From contig JAEZLZ010000030.1 of NCBI GenBank assembly GCA_023415055.1, positions 1-44,701 of the forward strand: a DNA stretch of 44,701 nt, in the 5' to 3' direction. A program made the position numbers and the translations under genes. Below the pieces are notes generated by a model. That model worked only from the letters and a program-made list of their open reading frames with translations, did not search any database and was not told where the DNA came from. The stretch comes from Bacillota bacterium. GTDB lineage: Bacteria > Bacillota > Clostridia > Lachnospirales > Lachnospiraceae. Shown in pieces: positions 24,078 to 32,556 of this stretch; the first letter of the stretch is position 1; every line of letters starts with the position of its first letter.

Positions 24078-24106
24078 TAATATTATGATCTTTTTGTCAG
24101 ACTGGA

Positions 24107-24994
24107 TTAGCAACCAAGTAATGAAATTTCAATCTGATAGGTAGAACTTTCATTGGGCTCAAGGATCTGAATATCCCTTTTGTGACAGAATATATCATCC
24201 TCATCATCAAATATTGCAGCACCATTCCAGGGCTCCAGACACAAAAACGGCGCTTTCCCTCCGGTTGGAGTCCAGAATGCAATGGAGGAAAAGTCAGGAT
24301 ATGCCAGATGAATCCCTTTCTTTGTATTTTGATGGATCAAGCTGACCGCATGAGAATTCGTATGTCGAAAGTAAATTGCATCATGATCAAATAATTCCGC
24401 GGATAGAGGAAGAAGCGAGCTTTTATCCAAATGTATATAGCTTTCGGAGGAACAAAAGCATAGATTTGGTATGTCGTATACAGTGGAATCGATCTGTTCT
24501 TCCTGTTCGAACTGAAGTATATAATCTTCCAACCCTTCCCCTGCTTCCAAAGGGCACATAAATCCTGGATGAGCTCCGATGTGATAATACATCTCTTCCT
24601 CCGACTTGTTAAATACCTGGTAGGTCATCCGGATCTTATTTTTACGCAGCTCATAGGAAAGCAATAATACAAAATGATAGGGATAACTGTTGAGGGTTTC
24701 TTCGTTTGAGACCAAAGCAAAGGTTGCGTAATTTTTTCCTTTGGAGAGCATTTCGAACTCCATATCCTTGCAAAAACCATGTTTGGGCATTTGATATTCT
24801 GACCCTTTGATTTTGGTCTTGTTATTTCTAACATTACCGATGGAAGGAAAAAGCAAGGGGGAGGAACGCATCCAGTAGGCAGGGTCCGAATTCCAGATAA
24901 ACTCTTTGCCGGAAGGATCTTGGAAGGATTTAAGCTCTGCTCCGACCGAATTGACTATGATCTGATACCCATCAGAAATCAATGTAATATTCAT
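24107..24994 (-). CDS. Aldose 1-epimerase family protein (mutarotase-like)
   Basis: The 295-residue protein fits the LacX/YeaD-like branch of galactose mutarotases: an N-terminal SVGAELKSFQDPSGKEFIW, the catalytic-type histidines in MPKHGFCKDMEFEM (about residue 72) and IGAHPGFMCPL (about 143), and a C-terminal Glu in FLCLEPWNG. These enzymes interconvert alpha and beta sugar anomers. AAAGGAG lies 8 bases before the ATG. It is divergent from the importer operon, with palindromes in the shared 168-base space, so it probably supplies the right anomer of the imported sugar to the next enzyme. Confidence 0.88.
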   Translation of the reverse strand: MNITLISDGYQIIVNSVGAELKSFQDPSGKEFIWNSDPAYWMRSSPLLFPSIGNVRNNKTKIKGSEYQMPKHGFCKDMEFEMLSKGKNYATFALVSNEETLNSYPYHFVLLLSYELRKNKIRMTYQVFNKSEEEMYYHIGAHPGFMCPLEAGEGLEDYILQFEQEEQIDSTVYDIPNLCFCSSESYIHLDKSSLLPLSAELFDHDAIYFRHTNSHAVSLIHQNTKKGIHLAYPDFSSIAFWTPTGGKAPFLCLEPWNGAAIFDDEDDIFCHKRDIQILEPNESSTYQIEISLLGC

Positions 24995-25039
24995 GTTTAT
25001 TCTCCTTTAGTACTTCTTATTAAGAATATCTACTTCCTG

Positions 25040-25066
25040 TTACTTAAGTAAACACCTTATGTTTAC
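25040..25066. promoter_or_regulatory. Overlapping palindromes between the mutarotase and importer genes
   Basis: TTACTTAAGTAA (25040-25051) is a perfect 12-bp palindrome. GTAAAC (25048-25053) and GTTTAC (25061-25066) form a second, spaced one. The GTAAAC...GTTTAC form suits a LacI-type repressor, but it differs from the sites at 32.5 kb. The position would allow control of both divergent genes. Confidence 0.45.
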
Positions 25067-25162
25067 AGAAAAAAAGTATGAAAAAAGTTCACCCTTAAAT
25101 TTATTCAAGAGGATGATAGAATAGTCTTATGAAACAGAGAAATACAAGATAAGGAGACGGAT

Positions 25163-25942
25163 ATGATTAATAAAAAAAAGACCGGGAAAATCCCCAAAAT
25201 AGCATGGTTGTTAATATCCTTTATTACAGCGATGATTTTGTGGTATCTTTTATCACTAAATCCACAGACTGCGAGAAGCTTTCCTAATGTAATTCTTACC
25301 TTGCAGTCGATTGGAACTATGATTTCAAGAGGAGTATTTTGGACGGATATCATCAGCAGTTTGATTTCAGTAACCGCAGGTTTTGCAATTGGCTTTGTAT
25401 TATCTTTACCGATTGCAATATTAATGGCTTGGTATGCGCCAGTCAGAAACATAATTGAACCATGGATTCAGTTTGTGCGTAATATTCCGCCGTTGGCGTA
25501 TGTACCATTGATTGTTATATCAGCAGGTGTAGGTCGAAAACCACAGATTATCGTTATTACCATAGCGACCTTCCTCATTATGACGGTCACAATCTACCAG
25601 GGTGTTGTTAATGTAAATGAAACCTTGATCAAAGCTGCAAGAGTATTAGGAGCTAGCGATAAGGATATTTTCTTTAAAGTAATAGCCCCGGCAACCTTAC
25701 CATTTATTATAACAGCAATCAGACTTGGAAGCTCTACTGCATTAACCACATTGATTGCGGCAGAATCTACAGGAGCAGTTGCTGGTCTGGGAATGAGAAT
25801 CCGATCATTGAATAATAGCTTTGAATCGGAACCCATGCTGTTATATATCATAATCATTGGCGTCATCGGAATGCTGGTGGAAAAATTCGTTAAGTTTCTG
25901 GAAAGGAGGTTCACAGGATGGCAGGAGAAGAGAGAAGTGTAA
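25163..25942 (+). CDS. ABC transporter permease, SsuC/TauC type
   Basis: The 259 residues form about six membrane helices (WLLISFITAMILWYLLSL; LISVTAGFAIGFVLSLPIAI; IIVITIATFLIMTVTIYQGV) with the family's cytoplasmic EAA-like loop (AARVLGASDKDIFFKVIAPA, residues about 160-180). SsuC/TauC/NrtB-type permeases import sulfonates, sulfate esters, taurine, nitrate or pyrimidine precursors. AAGGAG precedes the ATG. Its last 25 bases overlap the ATPase gene, so the two are coupled. A sugar ABC importer would normally belong to other families, which makes the pairing with Nag-type enzymes notable. Confidence 0.9.
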   Translation: MINKKKTGKIPKIAWLLISFITAMILWYLLSLNPQTARSFPNVILTLQSIGTMISRGVFWTDIISSLISVTAGFAIGFVLSLPIAILMAWYAPVRNIIEPWIQFVRNIPPLAYVPLIVISAGVGRKPQIIVITIATFLIMTVTIYQGVVNVNETLIKAARVLGASDKDIFFKVIAPATLPFIITAIRLGSSTALTTLIAAESTGAVAGLGMRIRSLNNSFESEPMLLYIIIIGVIGMLVEKFVKFLERRFTGWQEKREV

Positions 25943-26709
25943 AAGTCAAGATTGATAATGTCAGAAAGGTTTTTAATACCAGAAATGGTGAAATGATTGC
26001 TCTAAACGGTGTTAGCCTTGATATTAAAGAAAATGAATTTATATGCGTAGTTGGACCTTCCGGTTGTGGAAAATCTACATTATTGAATATTATAGCAGGA
26101 TTATCAGAACCGACTTCCGGTAAGGTCTTCTGCGAAGGAAAAGAAGTAAATGGAACAGGAACAGAGCGTGGAGTCGTATTCCAGCAATATGCATTATTTC
26201 CTTGGTTAACGGTTAAAAAGAATGTTATGTTTGGGCTTAACCTAAAGGGTATCAAGAAAAAAGAAGCTGAAGAGATTGCTATGAAGTATTTAAAGATGGT
26301 TCAGCTGGAGGAATTTGCGAATCACTACCCGAAGGAGTTGTCTGGCGGTATGAAACAAAGAGTTGCCATTGCTAGAGCATATGCGGTGAATCCCTCCATT
26401 CTCCTAATGGATGAGCCCTTTGGAGCATTGGATGCACAGACAAGAACACAGCTTCAACAAGAACTCCTGGAGACCTGGGAGAAGGAAAGAAAAACATGCT
26501 TCTTTATTACTCATGATGTAGATGAAGCGATTATCCTGGCACAAAAAGTAATCATTATGAGTGCAAGACCGGGTTGCATTAAAGAAATAGTTGATATCGA
26601 TATTCCTTATCCTCGTAATCAGGAAACCAGGATGGAGCCGAAATTCATTGAGTTGAAAAACCATATTTGGGGTAAGGTGTATCAGGAATACCTGGAAGTA
26701 AGAAAGTAA
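25918..26709 (+). CDS. ABC transporter ATP-binding protein, SsuB/TauB type
   Basis: The 263-residue ATPase energises the importer. Visible are Walker A GPSGCGKST (about 46-54), the Q-loop VVFQQYALFPWLTV, the signature LSGGMKQRVAIARA, Walker B ILLMDEPFGALD and the switch histidine in FFITHDVDEAI. These match the nitrate/sulfonate/taurine subfamily. AAGGAGG lies 8 bases before the ATG inside the permease gene. One ATPase gene per importer implies a homodimer. Confidence 0.93.
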   Translation: MAGEERSVKVKIDNVRKVFNTRNGEMIALNGVSLDIKENEFICVVGPSGCGKSTLLNIIAGLSEPTSGKVFCEGKEVNGTGTERGVVFQQYALFPWLTVKKNVMFGLNLKGIKKKEAEEIAMKYLKMVQLEEFANHYPKELSGGMKQRVAIARAYAVNPSILLMDEPFGALDAQTRTQLQQELLETWEKERKTCFFITHDVDEAIILAQKVIIMSARPGCIKEIVDIDIPYPRNQETRMEPKFIELKNHIWGKVYQEYLEVRK

Positions 26710-26808
26710 GAAATATTGATAAGATAGTTCGAATGTAAAAAAAGAAATAATGAAATAATGTGATAGTAAAAAGTTTCAATATAAACAAAAAAAATTGGAG
26801 GAAAGACA

Positions 26809-27882
26809 ATGAAGAAGAAGGTATTTAGTTTATTTGTGGCAACAGCAATGATCGTAGGAATGTTAACGGGATGCGCAGGCAAAGCAGAAACACAGGAGGT
26901 TACTCCGACAGCGGTTCCACAAGCAGAGAAACAAGAGGCGGAACCAACTGTAACCACAGAGCCGGCTGCTACCGTTGAGCCGGTTACACTATCCGTTGCT
27001 TATATGCCTAATTATGGAAGTCTTTGGGCAATCGAGAATGCCATAGCGCAGGGTTACTTGGAAGAAGAGGGAATTACAGTTGAGTTGACTGAATTCCAGG
27101 ATGGACCAACAATTATTGCGGCGATGGAATCAGGAAGCATTGATATTGGCTACATTGGACAGGGAGCACATAAACTTGCTATTAACGGACAAGCAACCAT
27201 CTTTGCATTATCCCATATTTCAAACGGAGATGCATTAATCGGCGGAAAAGGCATTGCCTCTGTGGAAGACCTGAAAGGTAAGAAAGTTGCATACTCCTCC
27301 GGAAGCTCCAGTGAAGATATTCTTCTTAACTCATTAGCAAAAGCAGGAATGACGATGGATGATATTGAGGCAGTGGATATGGACGCTTCAGCGATTGTTA
27401 CAGCAATGTTATCCGGTGGTGTCGATGCAGCTGCGACATGGTCACCTAACAGCTTAAAAATCCTGGAGGAAATGCCGGATGCAACAAAATTAACTGATAA
27501 TCTCACCTTCTCTGACAAAACAGTATCATTGGCAAGCTGGATTGCAATGCCGAATTATGCGAAGGAAAATAGAGATGTCTTAGTGAGATTCACAAGAGCA
27601 ATCTTCAAGGCAATGGATTATGCAGCAGCTGAGCATCAGCAGGAAACCGCTGAATTAATCGCAAAACAGGTGGCGCAGGACACAGAAACTGTATATGCAC
27701 AGCGTGGTGATGCAGAATGGTTAACAGGATTAGAAGTTTCTGCAGGAGCAGCGAATGGTTGGGTAGGAGAATATTATGAATTACAGAAGAGTAATTTTAT
27801 TGCTGCAGGAGCAGTAGAAGGCAACCCGGCGGTTACAGACTATGTTATGCTGGATGTAATGATGGAAGCTGGTAAATACTAA
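26809..27882 (+). CDS. ABC transporter substrate-binding lipoprotein, SsuA/TauA (NMT1-like) type
   Basis: A 357-residue lipoprotein: signal peptide with lipobox LTGC (Cys about 22), a linker rich in Thr, Pro and Glu to about residue 58, then an NMT1/SsuA-like binding domain (LSVAYMPNYGSLWAIENAIA, QGYLEEEGITVELTEFQDGP, AMESGSIDIGYIGQGAHKL, DLKGKKVAYSSGSSSEDILL). It should be anchored outside the membrane and hand the ligand to the SsuBC-type pair. The family binds small anionic or heteroaromatic compounds more often than neutral sugars. It lies 99 bases after the ATPase gene. Its ligand is the key unknown of this locus. Confidence 0.9.
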   Translation: MKKKVFSLFVATAMIVGMLTGCAGKAETQEVTPTAVPQAEKQEAEPTVTTEPAATVEPVTLSVAYMPNYGSLWAIENAIAQGYLEEEGITVELTEFQDGPTIIAAMESGSIDIGYIGQGAHKLAINGQATIFALSHISNGDALIGGKGIASVEDLKGKKVAYSSGSSSEDILLNSLAKAGMTMDDIEAVDMDASAIVTAMLSGGVDAAATWSPNSLKILEEMPDATKLTDNLTFSDKTVSLASWIAMPNYAKENRDVLVRFTRAIFKAMDYAAAEHQQETAELIAKQVAQDTETVYAQRGDAEWLTGLEVSAGAANGWVGEYYELQKSNFIAAGAVEGNPAVTDYVMLDVMMEAGKY

Positions 27883-27919
27883 ATAAATGTAGAAACTTCC
27901 AATATACGGTGGTAGTTAT

Positions 27920-27961
27920 GTACGGAAAGATAGGGCTGTCAGAGGGCAGCTCTATTCGTAC
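27920..27961 (+). other. Intercistronic hairpin between the binding-protein and NagB-like genes
   Basis: GTACG pairs with CGTAC and, inside, ATAGGGCTG pairs with CAGCTCTAT with one G-U. There is no T-run. Such stems after a binding-protein gene often protect the upstream message and lower expression downstream; here that is inference. Confidence 0.5.
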
Positions 27962-28007
27962 TATAGAATAACAGTTCGTGTAATATGAAAAAGGAGATCA
28001 AGAAAAT

Positions 28008-28829
28008 ATGTATCATGATTACTATTATTATAATAAAGAAGAGCTGCTAAGGGCTCCGAAGCTTCCTCTCATTGTTCGGGAAAATAATGAAGCTGTATTC
28101 AAAGCGATGGCTGAGGAAATGCTGACTGAGATTAAACGAAAAAATGCAATAGGTGAGAAGACGGTATTTATTTGCCCGGTGGGACCTGTTGGGCAGTATC
28201 CGTATTTTGTTACTATGGTTAATGATGAAAAGGTCAACTTAAAGGATGTATGGTTTATTAATATGGATGAATACCTAACCGATGACAGGCAGTGGATCTC
28301 AAAAGAACATAGACTTAGCTTCCGTGGCTTTATGGATCGTACAGTATACTCCAAGATAAATGAAGAATTAGTGATGCCGGAAGACCAGCGTATATTTCCG
28401 GATCCGAATAACATTACTTATATCCCTGATTTAATTAAGCGTTTAGGTGGTGTGGATATATGCTTTGGAGGAATAGGAATTAATGGGCATGTAGCTTTTA
28501 ATGAGGCTTCGGATGAACTTGGTCCGGAGGAATTCTTAAAGCTGCAGACAAGAGTATTGGAAATTGCAAAGGAGACCAGAGCGGTCAATTCCATAGGGGA
28601 TCTTAATGGAGCATTGGATGATATGCCGCAATATTGCATTACCGTTGGCATAAGTGAAATTTCACAAGCAAGAAAGATTCGTCTCGGATGTTTTCGTGAT
28701 TGGCACAGAAGCGTTGTGAGACATGCAGCATATGGAGAAAGAAGTGCACATTTTCCGGTAAGTCTGCTACAGGGGCATCCGGATATTAATATTCAGCTTA
28801 CAGAATTTGTTGCAAATCTGCCGGAATAA
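28008..28829 (+). CDS. NagB-like aldose-ketose isomerase/deaminase with altered phosphate-binding site
   Basis: The fold and length (273 residues) fit glucosamine-6-phosphate deaminase, which turns GlcN-6-P into Fru-6-P and ammonia. The catalytic group is kept: Asp87 (NMDEY), His161 and Glu166 (GINGHVAFNEA). The phosphate contacts are not. The usual GxPTGGTP loop reads CPVGPVGQYP (56-65), the position of E. coli Arg172 is Ile196 (TRAVNSIGD), and that of Lys208 is His233 (RDWHRSVV). E. coli numbering and alignment are by eye. The substrate therefore probably carries no C6 phosphate. AAAGGAG lies 11 bases before the ATG; 11 bases separate its stop from the NagA-like gene. Confidence 0.85.
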   Translation: MYHDYYYYNKEELLRAPKLPLIVRENNEAVFKAMAEEMLTEIKRKNAIGEKTVFICPVGPVGQYPYFVTMVNDEKVNLKDVWFINMDEYLTDDRQWISKEHRLSFRGFMDRTVYSKINEELVMPEDQRIFPDPNNITYIPDLIKRLGGVDICFGGIGINGHVAFNEASDELGPEEFLKLQTRVLEIAKETRAVNSIGDLNGALDDMPQYCITVGISEISQARKIRLGCFRDWHRSVVRHAAYGERSAHFPVSLLQGHPDINIQLTEFVANLPE

Positions 28830-28840
28830 GGGAGGGTACT

Positions 28841-29989
28841 ATGTCGAAATACTATATTACAAATGGGTTGGTCTATATTGATCATACTTTTGAAAAAAAG
28901 ACGATTGGTATTCAGGATGGAAAAATAGAATTGCTCCCGGCGGAGGAAAAGCTTCCTGAAACGGCAGATATAATTGATGTGGCCGGAAAGAAAGTGGTAC
29001 CCGGTTTTATAGACATCCACTCTCATGGAGCAGCAGGAGTGGATGTGAATGCGGCAACTGCAAAGGAATTGGAAACAATATGCAGAGCGGCAGCCAAGTG
29101 TGGAACAACCTCCTGGTTAGCCTCTGTACTTACCGATACCAAGGAACAAACGCAGTGGTGTATCGATGAGTATAACAAGCATAAGAAAATAGAGCATAAG
29201 GGAGCAAATTTATTAGGAATTCATCTGGAAGGACCGTTTTTATGCAGCCTATATAAGGGAGCAATGCCGGAACATCTGCTGCAGATGCCGAATTTGCCAT
29301 TATTGCAAGAGTATCAGAGCCGTGCAGAAGGAGATATTAAGTATATTACGATTTCGCCGGAGGTAGAGGGTATAATTGAGGATATTCCCAAGATGATAGA
29401 GCTTGGTATGACAGTAGCGATCGGTCACTCCGGTGCGGATTATGATACCAGTTGGAAGGCTATTCATAATGGAGCCACCGCTTGCACTCATACCTTTAAT
29501 GCCATGAAGCTTATGCATCAGCATTTCCCTGCAATTATGGGAGCTGTTTTAGAATCGGATATTTACTGCGAAGCCATCTGCGACGGAAGACATTTACATC
29601 CGGGAGTAGTCCGCCTGTTAATCAAGACCAAGGGGCTTGATCGTGTTATTGCAATTACAGATTCTATTATGGCAGCAGGATTACCGGACGGAAGATATAA
29701 GTTGGGTGTAAATAATGTCATTGTGAAAGATGGGGATGCGAAGCTGGAGGATGGAACTCGCGCCGGAAGTACGCTGACACAAAATGTTGCCTTGAAAAAC
29801 TTACTCGAATTTACCGGACGACCACTGGAGGAGGTGCTTCCTCTTTTAACTGAAAATCCGGCTAGATTAATCGGCGTGTACGATAAGAAGGGATCTATTG
29901 CTGATGGCAAAGATGCGGATATCGTCATTCTGGACGAAAGAAATGATATATATGAAGTATTTGTTCAAGGAGAGAGTATTCAAAAATAG
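28841..29989 (+). CDS. NagA-like N-acetyl-hexosamine deacetylase with altered phosphate contact
   Basis: The 382 residues form an amidohydrolase of the N-acetylglucosamine-6-phosphate deacetylase family, which removes acetate from the amino sugar. Metal and catalytic residues are in place: HSHG (60-63), Glu130 (HLEGPF), His196 (GHS), His217 (THTFNAM), the DGRHLHP segment, and Asp274 (TDSIMAAG). The loop that normally ends in REPG, whose Arg contacts the substrate phosphate, reads MHQHFPA here, with His228 in place of Arg. With the NagB-like neighbour this suggests an N-acetyl-hexosamine without a 6-phosphate. GGGAGG precedes the ATG. Confidence 0.88.
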   Translation: MSKYYITNGLVYIDHTFEKKTIGIQDGKIELLPAEEKLPETADIIDVAGKKVVPGFIDIHSHGAAGVDVNAATAKELETICRAAAKCGTTSWLASVLTDTKEQTQWCIDEYNKHKKIEHKGANLLGIHLEGPFLCSLYKGAMPEHLLQMPNLPLLQEYQSRAEGDIKYITISPEVEGIIEDIPKMIELGMTVAIGHSGADYDTSWKAIHNGATACTHTFNAMKLMHQHFPAIMGAVLESDIYCEAICDGRHLHPGVVRLLIKTKGLDRVIAITDSIMAAGLPDGRYKLGVNNVIVKDGDAKLEDGTRAGSTLTQNVALKNLLEFTGRPLEEVLPLLTENPARLIGVYDKKGSIADGKDADIVILDERNDIYEVFVQGESIQK

Positions 29990-30049
29990 CATACATTCCC
30001 CAAAATTCATGGTAAAAAAGAAATAACCTAATTCATAAAATTGAGGTAT

Positions 30050-30184
30050 CTATTCAGACCAGGCTCGAAAATCCTGTGGATTTCCTCGCTGTATTGGATT
30101 AGTCCAATAGAAATATTTATAAACAGCCCTTAGAAAGCAAGCTTTCACGGTCTGCTTTATAAATATTTCTGCTGGTCTGAATAG
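30050..30184 (+). other. 135-base multi-stem structured element between the NagA-like and sensor kinase genes
   Basis: A 13-bp outer stem, CTATTCAGACCAG with CTGGTCTGAATAG (30050-30062/30172-30184), encloses three parts. They are a 6-bp hairpin AAATCC/GGATTT (30069-30083), a 7-bp hairpin TATTGGA/TCCAATA (30092-30109), and a 15-bp stem AGAAATATTTATAAA/TTTATAAATATTTCT (30109-30123/30156-30170) with a small GAAAG/CTTTC hairpin at its tip. The fold is a multi-way junction without a terminator T-run. It ends 22 bases before the kinase ATG, so it covers most of its leader. It could be a cis-acting RNA, a processing site, or a small non-autonomous repeat with inverted ends. Confidence 0.7.
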
Positions 30185-30206
30185 TTACAAATCGAGGAGA
30201 AAAGAT

Positions 30207-31700
30207 ATGTTAATTATTCTTACCGTCTGTCTTGTGATTGCATCCGTGTTAATTATATTCTTAAAAAAGAGCAAGGAATCAATCTATCTTTTTGGATTGT
30301 GTTTAAGTCTGATGCTCGAAATTAGCGGGGTTATGATTTTTATCGCAAAAAAAGGCGGTATTTCCTCGGAAATCATAAATTTGTTTTATTTTTCAAAAGA
30401 GATAAAAAATAAAATACAATATCATCTGATAACCTTAAATCAGATGGGCTTTCTAATTGCATTAGGCAGAACCTTGTTTCCCTTTTTTTTGATAGAACTG
30501 GCGATGAATTATTCCATGATTTCGGTTGTTCGGAAAAAAGCTTGGATCTCCAGGGCTGCCGGTGTGTTACCGATTGTTACATTGATTCTTTACTATCCTC
30601 GGGTATATCGGTTTATTACTTTGGAGAAACCGTCCATTCAGGTTATTCTTGTATATGGGTCTTTATTATGGATGACGGCATATCTCCTCATATCCGGTTT
30701 TCTTCTGTTAAACGAATTTAAATCAATTACAATGAAGTTTTGTAAAAGGCAGTTTAGTCAAATTATGGTATGCCTGTATGCGTTGTCCGGTATATATTAT
30801 TTGTTCTATAAACAGGATCCGGGCCAGGTTTATCATTTTTATTGGTATACGTATTCCTGGAGCAAGGGAATCGGATATATGCAGGTACACCCTTCTCTGT
30901 TCAGCTATTTGACCTTGGTGATAATCAGCATCATATGTTGCGTTCTTGGCTTTTATAGTTTGTTTCGCTTTACCAGAACGAACTTCATTGATAGCAGAGA
31001 AGATGTGGTAATGGAGCGTAAATTCGATTCTGTGAAGGTTGGAGTATCTGTTTTTGTACACAGTATGAAGAACCAACTATTATCTACTAAGGTAATCTAC
31101 AAGCGTATCCGGAATTTATATGATCAGCCGGAGTTGGATGTGCAGAAGCTTGGTGAATATGTAGCCACCTTGGAAGAGGTAAATAATCTGATGCTAAGCA
31201 GAATGGAAGAGCTGTATCGATGCGTCAAATCAAATGCAATCTACATGATACCTGTCAGAATGGAGGAAATTACAGAAAATGCATTGGAGCTTTTTCAAAA
31301 AAAATATCCGGATGTCAATGTGAACGTTGATCTGGGTAATAATCCAATGATTCTGGCAGATAAGATTCAACTATGCGAGGCATTATATAATTTATTGATT
31401 AATGCGCAGGAAGCGGTATTAAGCTCAGAAAGGAAGGAAGATGGGGAGGTATCCTTATTGTGTCATAATGAGAGGCTATATACTGTAATTGAAGTAAGGG
31501 ATAATGGTTGCGGTATGAATAAGAGCCAGACAAAAAAGATATTCGAACCATTTTATTCAAGTAAAAATTCGAATTACAATTGGGGAATGGGACTGTATTA
31601 TGTAAGAGAAATTGTTAAAAGCCATCTTGGCTCTTTACGAGTGGAAAGTAAAGAGGGAAAAGGAAGCAGCTTTTATATTTTATTGCCGAAGTATCAATAA
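30207..31700 (+). CDS. Membrane sensor histidine kinase
   Basis: The 497 residues have an N-terminal membrane part of about seven hydrophobic segments (LIILTVCLVIASVLIIFL; YLFGLCLSLMLEISGVMIFI; IQVILVYGSLLWMTAYLLIS; SYLTLVIISIICCVLGFYSL) up to about residue 255. A dimerisation helix with the phospho-accepting His in VHSMKNQLLS follows (about 291), then an ATPase domain with N-box NLLINAQEAVL, G1 DNGCGM, F-box FEPFYSSK and G2 WGMGLYYV. No large outer domain is present, so the signal is probably met in or near the membrane. GAGGAG lies before the ATG. It pairs with the response regulator 60 bases downstream. Confidence 0.9.
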   Translation: MLIILTVCLVIASVLIIFLKKSKESIYLFGLCLSLMLEISGVMIFIAKKGGISSEIINLFYFSKEIKNKIQYHLITLNQMGFLIALGRTLFPFFLIELAMNYSMISVVRKKAWISRAAGVLPIVTLILYYPRVYRFITLEKPSIQVILVYGSLLWMTAYLLISGFLLLNEFKSITMKFCKRQFSQIMVCLYALSGIYYLFYKQDPGQVYHFYWYTYSWSKGIGYMQVHPSLFSYLTLVIISIICCVLGFYSLFRFTRTNFIDSREDVVMERKFDSVKVGVSVFVHSMKNQLLSTKVIYKRIRNLYDQPELDVQKLGEYVATLEEVNNLMLSRMEELYRCVKSNAIYMIPVRMEEITENALELFQKKYPDVNVNVDLGNNPMILADKIQLCEALYNLLINAQEAVLSSERKEDGEVSLLCHNERLYTVIEVRDNGCGMNKSQTKKIFEPFYSSKNSNYNWGMGLYYVREIVKSHLGSLRVESKEGKGSSFYILLPKYQ

Positions 31701-31760
31701 TCAATCTGCCCGATACAACGCAGATAGAAAGATTAAACCGTAAAAGGAGATGAAAGTGTT

Positions 31761-32438
31761 ATGAGTAAAAAAATCAAAGTATTAATTGCTGATGACTTTT
31801 CATTATTACGGGAAGACATGAGTGAACTTATCAATGGACAACCGGATATGGAAGTTGTCGGAGAAGCATCAAATTCAAAAGAAATCATCAGCTTGGCGGG
31901 AAACGTTAGTTATGATCTTATCTTGATGGATATTGAAATGGAAGTAATGAATGCAGGCATCCTTGCGACTCAGAAAATTAGAGAGGACAATCCGGAAGCA
32001 AATATTATCTTTCTGACCGCTCATGAAACCAGAGAAATCATTGTGACAGCAATGGGTGCAGGTGCTTCGGATTATTTGGTAAAAGGCTGTAAAGACGAAG
32101 ACATACTTTATCATATACGTTGTGCATATGAAGGACACCCGGTTATGCAGAGTAACATTCATGAAACTATCCTGCAGGAGTTTGCAAGACTTCAGAAGAG
32201 TGAGAGAAGTCTGTTGTTTTTCATTAATAACATTTCAAACCTAACTCCAACAGAGAGAGAAATGTTAAAACTGCTATTAGAAGGGTATAAGGTTAATCAA
32301 ATAGCCGGAATTCGGAGCGTGGAAGCCAGTACAATAAAGACGCAGGTAAAAGGATTACTGCGAAAATTTGGTTGTAATCGTACAAAGGATATATTGCAAA
32401 TAATCCATGACTTAAAGATAGAACACTTATTTATGTAA
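31761..32438 (+). CDS. Response regulator with LuxR/NarL-type DNA-binding domain
   Basis: The 225 residues have an N-terminal receiver: acidic pair in VLIADDFSLLRED, phospho-acceptor Asp in LILMDIEME (about 53), Thr in FLTAHE, Lys in YLVKG. The C-terminal LuxR-type helix-turn-helix reads LTPTEREMLKLLLEGYKVNQ, then AGIRSVEASTIKTQVKGLLRK. AAAGGAG lies before the ATG. It follows the kinase gene and ends before a strong terminator, closing the importer-Nag operon. Targets are unknown; the operon it belongs to is the obvious one. Confidence 0.93.
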   Translation: MSKKIKVLIADDFSLLREDMSELINGQPDMEVVGEASNSKEIISLAGNVSYDLILMDIEMEVMNAGILATQKIREDNPEANIIFLTAHETREIIVTAMGAGASDYLVKGCKDEDILYHIRCAYEGHPVMQSNIHETILQEFARLQKSERSLLFFINNISNLTPTEREMLKLLLEGYKVNQIAGIRSVEASTIKTQVKGLLRKFGCNRTKDILQIIHDLKIEHLFM

Positions 32439-32457
32439 TAGGTAAATGTGATAGAGG

Positions 32458-32505
32458 GTGTGTTAATTGACTAGATGGGATAAGATCAATTAACACACTT
32501 TTTTT
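32458..32505 (+). terminator. Strong terminator closing the importer-Nag-two-component operon
   Basis: GTGTGTTAATTGA (32458-32470) pairs perfectly with TCAATTAACACAC (32486-32498), followed by seven T residues. Confidence 0.9.
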
Positions 32506-32513
32506 GAATACAA

Positions 32514-32552
32514 CACAAACGTTTGCGTATAATTTGCACAAAAGTTTGCGTA
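32514..32552. promoter_or_regulatory. Tandem LacI/GalR-type operators upstream of the PFK-like operon
   Basis: CACAAACGTTTGCGTA (32514-32529) and CACAAAAGTTTGCGTA (32537-32552) differ at one base and start 23 bases apart, about two helical turns. The core CAAACGTTTG of the first copy is a perfect palindrome with the central CG typical of LacI-family sites. Both lie just upstream of the extended -10, a repressor position. Confidence 0.75.
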
Positions 32553-32556
32553 AAAA

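Noticed and set aside
25100..25162. A sigma-A promoter for the importer operon
   Set aside because: TAGAAT is present but no -35 lies at a workable distance, so I could not place it.
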